Below are positions 1-5,550 of a stretch of 6,366 bases of DNA, in pieces. The notes under the pieces are model-generated. The model was given only the letters and a program-made list of their open reading frames with translations, searched no databases and was not told where the DNA came from. Source of the stretch: an uncultured Bacteroidota bacterium (GTDB taxonomy: Bacteria; Bacteroidota; Bacteroidia; Bacteroidales; SZUA-534); assembly GCA_937885735.1 (NCBI GenBank), contig CALABN010000352.1, positions 1-6,366 of the forward strand. The letters are read 5' to 3'. Within the stretch, counting starts at the first letter, position 1. Each line of letters starts with the position of its first letter. Position numbers and translations under genes: made by a program.

Positions 1-111
1 GCTGGCTCTTGGATCCCTGCCTCCACGGTTCGGCCCCGGATTTCCCTTGATGAATTCCGCATGGACGACCATGCAGGCCAATGCCACAATGGCAACTGCA
101 ATCTTTTTCAT
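1..111 (-). CDS. Small secreted protein, N-terminal fragment (runs off window)
   Basis: Reading the minus strand from 111 gives 37 open codons to the window edge, beginning MKKIAVAIVALACMVVHAEF. This is a classic Sec signal peptide: two lysines, a hydrophobic core (residues 4-16) and a likely cleavage after V-H-A at residue 18. A cysteine at residue 13 follows A-L-A, which is not a convincing lipobox, so signal peptidase I processing is more likely. The mature start is Gly/Pro/Asn/Arg-rich. The start codon overlaps the stop of the upstream membrane-protein gene (ATGA). A good Shine-Dalgarno AGGAG (complement of 118-122) lies six bases before it, so start and translational coupling are well supported. 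It probably shares an operon with the 108-971 gene. Too little is present to assign a function. Confidence 0.72.
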   Translation of the reverse strand, partial: MKKIAVAIVALACMVVHAEFIKGNPGPNRGGRDPRAS

Positions 112-971
112 TTGTCACTCCTGTTTGCCTTGTCAATGAGACTTCTGACGGCACGGCGCATGAAGATTGACTTCGACACCGGGCGCATGCCGTTTTCGGA
201 AAGCATCTTGTTGGCGGCGTCAATCATGTCGCCGACATATTCCTCGGACTTTGTTTCGTCATTTCTGGCATCGCGAATCATCTTCATCATGTCAGTGCGA
301 TACCGCGCCAGACGATCAATCTCTTTCCGCGACTCCTCAAGAATCTCCTTCAGACTTTCGCCATTCTTTATCCGTTCGGCGATTTCCTTTTTGGTCGCTT
401 CCACCGCCTCCTTGATTTCTATGTCGGCGGGCGTGTCATCGGGAGCTATCTCAACCTTGTTGGCGAGCGACTCCATGAACTTCTGCTCGAAATGCTTATT
501 GTACGGGACAACCCCGAACATCGGTTCTCCGGGACGGTGAATCAGGATTCTTTCGATCTCCCTCTCGGCGGGATTGTGGAACCGCAGCTTGAACCTCGGC
601 TTGCCCTCTGCATCAAGACTGAGATTGTGAATTTTCTCTCCGGCCGCTCGCCTTGCCGCAAGCGCCGCCTGCGCTTCCTCTGGGGTCAGTACCGGACGTT
701 TCCGTGGAACTGCGGCTGCAGGGACTTGAACTGGGGTGTCGTTCTGCATGTCCGAAGGGGGCTCCTGCATGGTCCGAACGACTTTTTCAGTTTGCCGCGC
801 CCGTTCGGTTTTCGGCGCTTCTTCGTCCGATCCCGTGAAATAGATCAACGCTGCAACAAGAGCGATGATTGTCAACAACCCCGCGACAAGGCAAAACGAA
901 TGGTTTGCCCCGTTCTCACGGGCAACTCGCTCCGAGTTCTTGTTTGATCCGTTCGGCCTATTCCACGCCAT
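108..971 (-). CDS. Single-pass membrane protein with charged helical C-terminal region, unknown function
   Basis: The product has 287 residues from the ATG at 971. Residues 1-25 are polar and basic (MAWNRPNGSN...). Residues 26-46 form one clear transmembrane helix (core LLTIIALVAALIYF), then a Pro/Ala/Glu-rich linker (about 47-100). A short beta-type stretch with PRFKLRFHNP and HRPGEP lies near 125-150. A strongly charged Lys/Glu helical, possibly coiled-coil region covers about 175-250 (EAVEATKKEIAERIKNGES, then ILEESRKEIDRLARYR). With no signal peptide ahead of the helix, the bulk is probably outside the cytoplasm, anchored like a signal-anchor protein; this is inference. The 971 start is preferred to the in-frame ATG at 1034 because the extra 21 codons would cover the 995-1020 hairpin and a G-rich ribosome site sits at 980-984. 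The gene overlaps the next one by ATGA. I do not recognise a named family; it may be lineage-specific. Confidence 0.8.
   Translation of the reverse strand: MAWNRPNGSNKNSERVARENGANHSFCLVAGLLTIIALVAALIYFTGSDEEAPKTERARQTEKVVRTMQEPPSDMQNDTPVQVPAAAVPRKRPVLTPEEAQAALAARRAAGEKIHNLSLDAEGKPRFKLRFHNPAEREIERILIHRPGEPMFGVVPYNKHFEQKFMESLANKVEIAPDDTPADIEIKEAVEATKKEIAERIKNGESLKEILEESRKEIDRLARYRTDMMKMIRDARNDETKSEEYVGDMIDAANKMLSENGMRPVSKSIFMRRAVRSLIDKANRSDK
118..122 (-). promoter_or_regulatory. Ribosome binding site for the 111 start
   Basis: The minus strand reads AGGAG, then six bases, then ATG at 111. It lies inside the last codons of the upstream gene. It confirms that the short open frame at the window edge is a real gene start, and it contrasts with the SD-less start at 5919 in the right half. 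Confidence 0.7.
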
Positions 972-979
972 TCTATTAT

Positions 980-984
980 CCCCC
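980..984 (-). promoter_or_regulatory. G-rich ribosome binding site deciding the 971 start
   Basis: The minus strand reads GGGGG, then eight bases, then ATG. GGGGG can pair with the CCUCC anti-Shine-Dalgarno with one G-U wobble. Spacing is normal, which supports 971 rather than 1034 as the start of the membrane protein. Confidence 0.45.
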
Positions 985-994
985 AAATTGAAGC

Positions 995-1020
995 AGCCCG
1001 CCCGATTGCTCGGACGGGCT
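995..1020 (-). terminator. Intergenic hairpin, possible terminator after the PEP-CTERM gene
   Basis: Arms AGCCCGCCCGA (995-1005) and TCGGACGGGCT (1010-1020) pair over 11 positions with one mismatch around the TTGC loop. It lies in the 78-bp gap between the stop of the PEP-CTERM gene (1050) and the start of the membrane protein (971), both on the minus strand. On that strand the bases after the stem are GCTTCAATTT, so there is no proper U-run. It may be a weak or factor-assisted terminator, an attenuator, or an RNA-stabilising stem. The structure is seen; the role is inferred. Confidence 0.5.
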
Positions 1021-1049
1021 ACCTTCGTTAGCAATCAACCTTTAGCTGA

Positions 1050-1469
1050 TTACTTCTGCTTGCGGCGGAGCGCGAGACCCGTGACACCGAGGAGGAGCAG
1101 AAGGCCGCTCGTCGGCTCAGGAATGACCGGGGTCGGCGAAGTAATCTTCGTCCAGGTCATCCCGGAACCGAGCACACTTTGAGTCATGGCCTTATCTGAG
1201 GAGTTGAGGTAGCTCCTCGAATCAACCATATACCAATCGCCTTCGCCAATCTGACCGTCCTTGTTGGCATCGTAGGTGAAGATAATCGACGCATAAGACG
1301 TGGCGTCCTTATCTACGACATCCTTGCTGCCAGTCGCCGTAAAGGTCGTGTTACCACCACCACCAGAACGAGCAGCCGTGAACGACGTTTTCTTCTCGGT
1401 TTGTCCGGAGACCGTATAGAAACCGTCTTCCCCCTTGGTGGCGTAGGTATCCCACAGCGTTGACGCATC
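1050..1469 (-). CDS. PEP-CTERM sorted protein with an EF-hand-like loop, N-terminus missing
   Basis: About 140 residues can be trusted, from DASTLWDTYATKGEDG to the TAA at 1052-1050. The C-terminus is a textbook PEP-CTERM sorting tail: IPEPTSG, a Leu/Gly/Val hydrophobic helix, then RRKQK. Such proteins are exported, cleaved and retained at the surface by exosortase-type enzymes (known for the family). In the middle, YDANKDGQIGEGDW fits a calcium EF-hand loop (D-x-N-x-D-G-x-I-x-x-x-D), as in one half of a dockerin. A Gly-rich patch (RSGGGG) and many Thr/Ser suggest an extracellular protein. A signal peptide is required but absent. The frame stays open to an ATG at 1613, but that extension is the antisense of the collagen coding sequence on the other side of the junction and should not be annotated. 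The 5' end is thus broken at about 1465-1475. The specific function is unknown. Confidence 0.75.
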   Translation of the reverse strand, partial: DASTLWDTYATKGEDGFYTVSGQTEKKTSFTAARSGGGGNTTFTATGSKDVVDKDATSYASIIFTYDANKDGQIGEGDWYMVDSRSYLNSSDKAMTQSVLGSGMTWTKITSPTPVIPEPTSGLLLLLGVTGLALRRKQK

Positions 1470-1480
1470 AATGGCACCAA
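1460..1480. other. Probable chimeric junction between two unrelated genomes
   Basis: Left of here the minus strand encodes a PEP-CTERM protein lacking its signal peptide. Right of here the plus strand encodes a collagen-like protein lacking its start. Gly-X-Y periodicity begins at 1473 (NGTNGTNGEKGDKG). One step back, at 1464, the expected Gly codon is CGC, and at 1461 the frame meets TGA. Base composition, ribosome-site type and taxonomic signature all change across this point. A few bases such as GCATCAATGGC could belong to either side, so the breakpoint cannot be placed more exactly. Confidence 0.75.
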
Positions 1481-4400
1481 CGGCACTAACGGCGAAAAGG
1501 GTGACAAGGGTGACACTGGTGCAACAGGTCCTCAAGGACCTCAAGGTCCTCAGGGTGCTGCAGGAACCGGACTCAATAACAATGGAGGATGGAAAGAAGG
1601 CACAGTTTATCATTCTGGTGATTATGTGTTTGCTCCAAGTAGCAACGATCCGTCAACACACACAATGTGGATATTGGAAACAGATTCCCTGTTGTCAACG
1701 ACAGTGCCAACCGCAGGCGATGGCAATTGGGTTGAATTCCATGCTCCCGAAGGCCAGCCAGGTGCCGACGGCTCGGGCATAGCATATGTTACATTTAATG
1801 ACGACTATACAATGACTGTCACTCTTGAGGACAGCAGCAAATATACATCGGCATCAATCCGTGGCGAAAAGGGTGAGCAAGGCCTGCAAGGAGAACAAGG
1901 CCCACAAGGTCCACAAGGCCAGGCCGCAACCATTGCCATTGACACGGTAATTACAGGCGAGCCAGGAAGCTTGGCTATTGTCTCAAATGTTGGCACTGCA
2001 TCTGAAGCAAAACTAAGGTTCGTCATACCACAAGGAGCAAAGGGTGATCAAGGCGATCAGGGACAGCGCGGAATACCGGGTGAAAACGGTCAGGCCGCAA
2101 CCATAGAAATAGGAACAGTTACTTCTGGAACGGAAGCACGTGTTGAGAATAAAGGCACGGTAAATGCGGCCAAACTGAATTTTGTTTTGCCAAAAGGTGA
2201 AAAAGGCGATAAAGGCGATGCTGCTACAGTTGCCATAGGTAATGTGACAACGGGTACAGAGGCGTCTGTTGAAAACGTCGGGACAAGCAATGCCGCCATT
2301 TTAAACATTGTTTTGCCAAAAGGGGAAAAAGGTGATCAAGGTGAAGTAGGTCCCCAAGGCCCTCAAGGACCTATTGGCGCAACTGGTCCACAAGGTCCAC
2401 AAGGACAAAAGGGTGATGCTGGTACAGGATTGACCAACAAGGGTGATTGGAAAACAAACACTGCATATTCATCAGGCGATTATGTGTTTGCCGAAAGTTC
2501 ATCCGATGCCAGTGTCAATTCCATGTGGATAGCAAAGGCAAATGTAACATCTTCGGACCAGCCTAAAAACGACTTGACAAACTGGGTTGAATTCCAGGCT
2601 CCATCTGGACAAGACGGCGTTGGCATAAGAACAATTACAAACAACAACGACGGCACACTCACTTTCTATTTGACTGATGGCACTAATTTCAAGACTCCAG
2701 ACCTTACAGGTCCACAAGGTTTAAAGGGTGATAAAGGTGACCCAGGTGAAACCGGAGCCAAGGGTGATACAGGTAAGACTCCAAATTTAACCATTGGAAC
2801 GGTAACGTCAGGAAATGCAGGATCATCACCTGCAGTGTCAATTACAGGAACCACTGACAATCCGGTGCTTAACTTTACCATACCACAAGGTAGCACAGGT
2901 ACGCAAGGACCTCAAGGCGCCCAAGGTGAAAAAGGTGCAACGGGTGCCGCTGCTACAATTGTTGTAAATTCTACAACTACAATAGCTGCCGGCAATAGTG
3001 CGAGTGTCACTAATTCAGGTGATGCAAACAATGCGAAACTGAATTTCAAAATACCACGCGGTGCCGATGCAAAAGTGTCGGTAGGATCAACAACGACACT
3101 TGATGCGGGTTCGCAGGCCACAGTGTCAAATAGCGGCACGTCTTCCAATGCTGTGCTTAATTTTGGCATTCCAAAAGGAGAAAAGGGCGACAAGGGTGAC
3201 GACGGCATGCAAGTGCCAGGCACCAAGGGCCAGACATTGGTGCACAACGGCACCACATGGGTGGCCACAAGCGAGCTGCCGGCCTTGAATGTAAAGGAGC
3301 CTGCAACAGCCACCGAAGAACCATTGTTCTCAGTAAAGGACAAGGATGGCAACGTGGTGTTTGCAGTCTATCCAAATGCAGTGCGCGTATATGTTGATGA
3401 AGACAACGGCAAGGCAATGCGAAGCGGCTTTGCGGTAAGCAAGCGCCATTCAGCCACCAAGGAAGATGCCGACAACGACATATTTGCAGTAAACACAGAA
3501 GGTACACAGGTATATATCGACGACAGCGAGGGCAAGGCAATGCGAAGCGGCTTTGCGGTAAGCGGACGCCATTCGGCCACCAAGGGCGGCAATGGAGATT
3601 ATTTCACAATCAATGCCGATAGCACCCGTATCTATATTGACGACAGTGAGGGCAAGGCAATGCGAAGCGGCTTTGCGGTAAGCGGACGCCACTCAGCCAC
3701 CAAGGGCGGCAATGGAGATTATTTCACAATCACAGCTGACAGCACCCGTATCTATATTGACGACAGCGAGGGCAAGGCAATGCGAAGCGGCTTTGCGGTA
3801 AGTGGACGCCATTCGGCCACCAAGGGCGGCAATGGCGACATTCTGAAAGTTACCAAAGACAGCACCCGTGTTTATGTTGACGGTGGTTCAAGCAAGAGCG
3901 GCTTTGGCGTTGAAGGCAAGGGCTCTGCCGATGGCAAGTCTGGTTTCTCTGTTGAGGAAAAAGGTGCTTCTGGCAATGCAAGTTATTTGAATGTTACATC
4001 TAAAAACTTCTTTGCAGGCTACGATGCAGGTCGCAGTAGTTCAAAGTCCACTTCTAGTTTGCTGGGAGGCAATAATACTTTTGTAGGTAACGGCGCTGGC
4101 ACGAAAAATGTTATCGGAAGAAACAACGTGTTTATAGGCGATAGTGCAGGCCATAATAATACCGGAGGTAGAAGCATAAAGGCAGAAGGACGAACTAGAA
4201 TTATTACATATACAGGTAGTTCAAATGTATTTATGGGCGATAAGGCTGGATTCTTAAATGAAAAAGGTAATTATAATGTGTTTATTGGTTATAATTCAGG
4301 TTATTCGAATACAGCTTCAAATAACACATTCCTTGGCTATCAGACAGGTTTGTCAAATACATCTGGCGCCAACAATGTATTCATTGGTACAAGTGCTGGC

Positions 4401-5480
4401 AACTCAAATACTACGGGTGCCAGCAATGTGTTTTTGGGATATAATGCAGGTCAGTCAAATGCTAAAGCATCAAATAATGTTTTTTTAGGTAAAGAGGCTG
4501 GTTATAAAAATGATAATCCAACAAACAATGTGTTTATAGGCAATCAAGCTGGGTATAGTAATAATTCGAATATTTCGTATCAACAGGAAAATCCTTTGAC
4601 GAAGGAATTTGAAACTTTTTATGACGGTTCTGACAATGTGTTTATAGGCAATCAATCCGGTTTCAGCAATACGACTGGTTTTTATAACGTTTTTTTGGGA
4701 AACCAGGCTGGGTATTATAACACGAAAGGCTGGAACAATATTTTTATTGGAAATTTAGCTGGTGCAAATAATAAAGAGGCAAGCAATAATATTTATATGG
4801 GTAAAGAGGCTGGATTTTCTACAGAAACAGGTAGTTGTAATGTGTTGTTGGGTACTTGTGCAGGTAAATTTATTGTAGATGGAACCAGGAATACGATGGT
4901 AGGTTATTATGCTGGTTTGTTTAATGAAAAATCATATAATGTGTTTATAGGAAATTCTGCTGGGTGTTATAATTATGAGGGTACAGGTAATGTTTTTATC
5001 GGTAATGAAGCCGGTTATAACGAAACCGGTAGCAATAAACTTTACATAGCTAATTCAAGTACTTCGATACCTCTTATCTGGGGCGATTTCTCAAATGGTG
5101 TCGTAAAGGTTAATGGTAGTTTCTCATATACTTCCGATGCCCGTTTCAAGGAGAACATAAAGATCCTTGAAAACGCATTGCAGAAAGTAATGAAAATGCG
5201 CGGTGTAACCTATACTTGGAAGACAAATGCCGAGATGAACGAGATAAGGGGCATTAAAACCGATTCAGTTGACAATTCACGAATGCAGGAAGGAACCCAG
5301 TTGGGTGTAATTGCACAAGAGATTGAAGAGATTGTGCCTGAGGTTGTCATTACTGACGAAGAAGGATTCAAGTCGGTTGACTACATTAAACTCACTCCGG
5401 TCCTAATTGAGGCTATAAAGGAACAGCAGAAAGAGATAGATGAACTAAAAAAAATGGTTCAGCAGTTGATGGAAAAGTAA
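1464..5480 (+). CDS. Giant collagen-like / tail-fibre-like surface protein with S74 chaperone, 5'-truncated
   Basis: The frame is open from 1464 (after TGA at 1461) to TAA at 5478-5480, 1338 residues. There is no plausible start: the GTG at 1626 is an internal valine in a conserved GDYVF motif. Order of modules: collagen Gly-X-Y tracts (1473-1568, about 1866-1922, 2037-2093, 2325-2429, 2706-2777, 2892-2948, 3180-3230); two CBM5/12-like modules; six beta-spacer copies; a junction segment near 3231-3386 with GKGQTLVHNGTTWVAT and an FSVKDKDGNVVFAVYPN strand-rich piece; four 40-41-residue repeats; a 17-turn beta-solenoid; and a peptidase_S74 domain with C-terminal coiled coil. Collagen and S74 are trimeric in known proteins, so a secreted homotrimeric fibre is inferred. 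No T9SS C-terminal domain is seen. The missing start is likely a signal peptide plus NYQAVVR-type domain, as in the next gene at 5919. Promoter and start lie beyond the junction. A strong terminator follows. A prophage tail fibre is an alternative, but no phage genes are visible. Confidence 0.9.
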   Translation, partial: RINGTNGTNGEKGDKGDTGATGPQGPQGPQGAAGTGLNNNGGWKEGTVYHSGDYVFAPSSNDPSTHTMWILETDSLLSTTVPTAGDGNWVEFHAPEGQPGADGSGIAYVTFNDDYTMTVTLEDSSKYTSASIRGEKGEQGLQGEQGPQGPQGQAATIAIDTVITGEPGSLAIVSNVGTASEAKLRFVIPQGAKGDQGDQGQRGIPGENGQAATIEIGTVTSGTEARVENKGTVNAAKLNFVLPKGEKGDKGDAATVAIGNVTTGTEASVENVGTSNAAILNIVLPKGEKGDQGEVGPQGPQGPIGATGPQGPQGQKGDAGTGLTNKGDWKTNTAYSSGDYVFAESSSDASVNSMWIAKANVTSSDQPKNDLTNWVEFQAPSGQDGVGIRTITNNNDGTLTFYLTDGTNFKTPDLTGPQGLKGDKGDPGETGAKGDTGKTPNLTIGTVTSGNAGSSPAVSITGTTDNPVLNFTIPQGSTGTQGPQGAQGEKGATGAAATIVVNSTTTIAAGNSASVTNSGDANNAKLNFKIPRGADAKVSVGSTTTLDAGSQATVSNSGTSSNAVLNFGIPKGEKGDKGDDGMQVPGTKGQTLVHNGTTWVATSELPALNVKEPATATEEPLFSVKDKDGNVVFAVYPNAVRVYVDEDNGKAMRSGFAVSKRHSATKEDADNDIFAVNTEGTQVYIDDSEGKAMRSGFAVSGRHSATKGGNGDYFTINADSTRIYIDDSEGKAMRSGFAVSGRHSATKGGNGDYFTITADSTRIYIDDSEGKAMRSGFAVSGRHSATKGGNGDILKVTKDSTRVYVDGGSSKSGFGVEGKGSADGKSGFSVEEKGASGNASYLNVTSKNFFAGYDAGRSSSKSTSSLLGGNNTFVGNGAGTKNVIGRNNVFIGDSAGHNNTGGRSIKAEGRTRIITYTGSSNVFMGDKAGFLNEKGNYNVFIGYNSGYSNTASNNTFLGYQTGLSNTSGANNVFIGTSAGNSNTTGASNVFLGYNAGQSNAKASNNVFLGKEAGYKNDNPTNNVFIGNQAGYSNNSNISYQQENPLTKEFETFYDGSDNVFIGNQSGFSNTTGFYNVFLGNQAGYYNTKGWNNIFIGNLAGANNKEASNNIYMGKEAGFSTETGSCNVLLGTCAGKFIVDGTRNTMVGYYAGLFNEKSYNVFIGNSAGCYNYEGTGNVFIGNEAGYNETGSNKLYIANSSTSIPLIWGDFSNGVVKVNGSFSYTSDARFKENIKILENALQKVMKMRGVTYTWKTNAEMNEIRGIKTDSVDNSRMQEGTQLGVIAQEIEEIVPEVVITDEEGFKSVDYIKLTPVLIEAIKEQQKEIDELKKMVQQLMEK
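1584..1748 (+). other. CBM5/12-like (tail-fibre type) module, copy 1
   Basis: The segment shows the spacing G-W-(x5)-V-Y-(x2)-G-D-Y-V, then M-W-I, a Pro, and N-W-V-E-F. This matches the aromatic/GD-V/W...W pattern of the small CBM5/12 fold, which in chitinases binds polysaccharide and in phage fibres serves as a spacer or receptor module. Copy 2 at 2442-2603 matches it closely in protein but less so in DNA. Carbohydrate binding is inference. Confidence 0.5.
1923..3179 (+). repeat. Six dispersed copies of a 35-39-residue beta-rich spacer between collagen tracts
   Basis: Copies at 1923-2036, 2094-2198, 2220-2324, 2778-2891, 2949-3062 and 3063-3179. The consensus is roughly A-A-T-I-x-I-G-T-V-T-x-G-x-x-A-x-V-x-N-x-G-T-x-x-x-A-x-L-N-F-x-I-P-x-G, and each ends at I/L-P-x-G where Gly-X-Y usually resumes. 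Copies 5 and 6 are directly abutted without collagen between them. Similar segments occur in phage tail fibres and collagen-like surface proteins (general knowledge of the class). DNA of the copies is clearly diverged, so the duplications are old. They probably act as register-setting trimeric knobs along the stalk; this is inference. Confidence 0.75.
2442..2603 (+). other. CBM5/12-like (tail-fibre type) module, copy 2
   Basis: It reads G-D-W-K, T-A-Y-S-S-G-D-Y-V-F, S-M-W-I-A-K, P, then T-N-W-V-E-F-Q-A-P. It retains the three Trp and the GDYVF core of copy 1. As in copy 1, it is followed by a G-x-G-I piece with an N-x-D-x-T-x-T...L-x-D strand pair (2616-2700) before collagen resumes, so the duplicated unit is really module plus beta strands plus collagen. 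Confidence 0.5.
3387..3869 (+). repeat. Four tandem 120-123-bp coding repeats
   Basis: Units at 3387-3509 (123 bp), 3510-3629, 3630-3749 and 3750-3869 (120 bp each), with a degenerate fifth beginning at 3870. Each encodes V/I-Y-I-D-D-S-E-G-K-A-M-R-S-G-F-A-V-S-G-R, then HSATKGGNGD and a variable strand ending D-S-T-R. Units 2-4 are nearly identical in DNA, including third codon positions; the central KAMRSGFAVS block is shared by all four. This implies recent duplication or ongoing homogenisation. The period is a whole number of codons, so unit gain or loss keeps the frame. The likely fold is a repeated beta hairpin in the stalk. Confidence 0.92.
4071..5033 (+). repeat. Beta-solenoid of about 17 NNVFIGxxAG repeats
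   Basis: Roughly 17 copies of N-N-V-F-I/L-G-x-x-A-G-x-x-N-x-x-G, 16-18 residues apart, for example NNVFIGTSAGNSNTTG and NNVFLGKEAGYKN. Two turns carry insertions: about 4168-4221 (between copies 2 and 3) and about 4569-4630 (between copies 9 and 10). A degenerate turn (FFAGYDAGRS) precedes the array. The spacing, buried V-F-I-G strand and Asn ladders recall the YadA head / Hep_Hag left-handed beta-roll, also trimeric, although the motif is not the same (N-S-V-A-I-G there). The DNA is markedly more AT-rich than the collagen part and copies differ at the DNA level. The array ends with the NKLYIAN...PLIWGDF segment that often precedes S74 domains. Confidence 0.85.
5133..5477 (+). other. Peptidase_S74 intramolecular chaperone domain with coiled-coil tail
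   Basis: The final 115 residues begin with S-D-A-R-F-K-E-N-I, the hallmark of the endosialidase-type C-terminal chaperone. In the family the Ser (codon 5133-5135) and the Lys five residues on (5148-5150) form the auto-cleavage dyad; both are present, so cleavage between Thr and this Ser is predicted. Further family signatures are G-V-T-Y-T-W, Q-L-G-V-I-A-Q-E-I-E, V-P-E-V-V and Y-I-K-L-T-P-V-L-I-E-A-I-K-E-Q. A heptad Glu/Lys/Leu coiled coil runs to the stop. Its known role is to trimerise and fold the fibre and then be released. Confidence 0.9.
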
Positions 5481-5498
5481 AATTGACATTTATACAGC

Positions 5499-5534
5499 AA
5501 AGGGCAATGGACTACGTTCTGTTGCCCTTTTTTT
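5499..5534 (+). terminator. Intrinsic terminator of the fibre gene
   Basis: Perfect nine-base arms AAAGGGCAA (5499-5507) and TTGCCCTTT (5522-5530) enclose a 14-base loop. A run of seven T (5528-5534) covers the stem foot. It sits 18 bases after the stop at 5480. It separates the fibre gene from the next gene, which has its own promoter. Confidence 0.9.
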
Positions 5535-5550
5535 GTTTATGCAGTCACAT

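Noticed and set aside
108..971. HflK-like protein, because of the MAWN-P start
   Set aside because: Only the first few residues are similar. No SPFH domain follows, and the rest is a different helical layout.
972..1034. Longer membrane-protein start at 1034
   Set aside because: The added 21 codons cross the 995-1020 hairpin, look like translated intergenic DNA, and have no better ribosome site than the one serving 971.
61..1182. Several plus-strand open frames in the left part (for example 61-540, 492-947, 865-1182)
   Set aside because: They lie opposite the supported minus-strand genes, are rich in Arg/Ser/Pro/Cys with no recognisable domain, and lack start context.
1198..1218. GAGGAG/CTCCTC inverted repeat as a regulatory hairpin
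   Set aside because: It falls inside the PEP-CTERM coding sequence with a six-base stem and is explained by Ser/Leu/Tyr codons.
1626..1628. GTG as the start codon of the giant fibre gene
   Set aside because: It encodes the Val of GDYVF, which is conserved at 2480-2482 in the second module, and coding sequence clearly continues upstream to 1473. There is no leader or promoter before it.
1805..3692. Minus-strand open frames opposite the collagen and repeat region
   Set aside because: Antisense of Gly-X-Y and of the 120-bp repeats stays open by composition. The products are Pro/Ser/Val-rich and mirror the sense repeats.
3387..3869. CRISPR-like array
   Set aside because: The repeats are 120-bp in-frame coding units with no unique spacers and no cas genes nearby.
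1464..5480. Prophage tail-fibre locus
   Set aside because: Tail-fibre-like modules are present, but no other phage structural, lysis or integrase gene is visible, and the neighbouring gene of the same class has a Sec signal peptide.
5360..5480. Type IX secretion C-terminal domain on the fibre protein
   Set aside because: The C-terminus is an S74 chaperone and charged coiled coil, without the beta-sandwich and terminal Lys-rich strand typical of that sorting domain.
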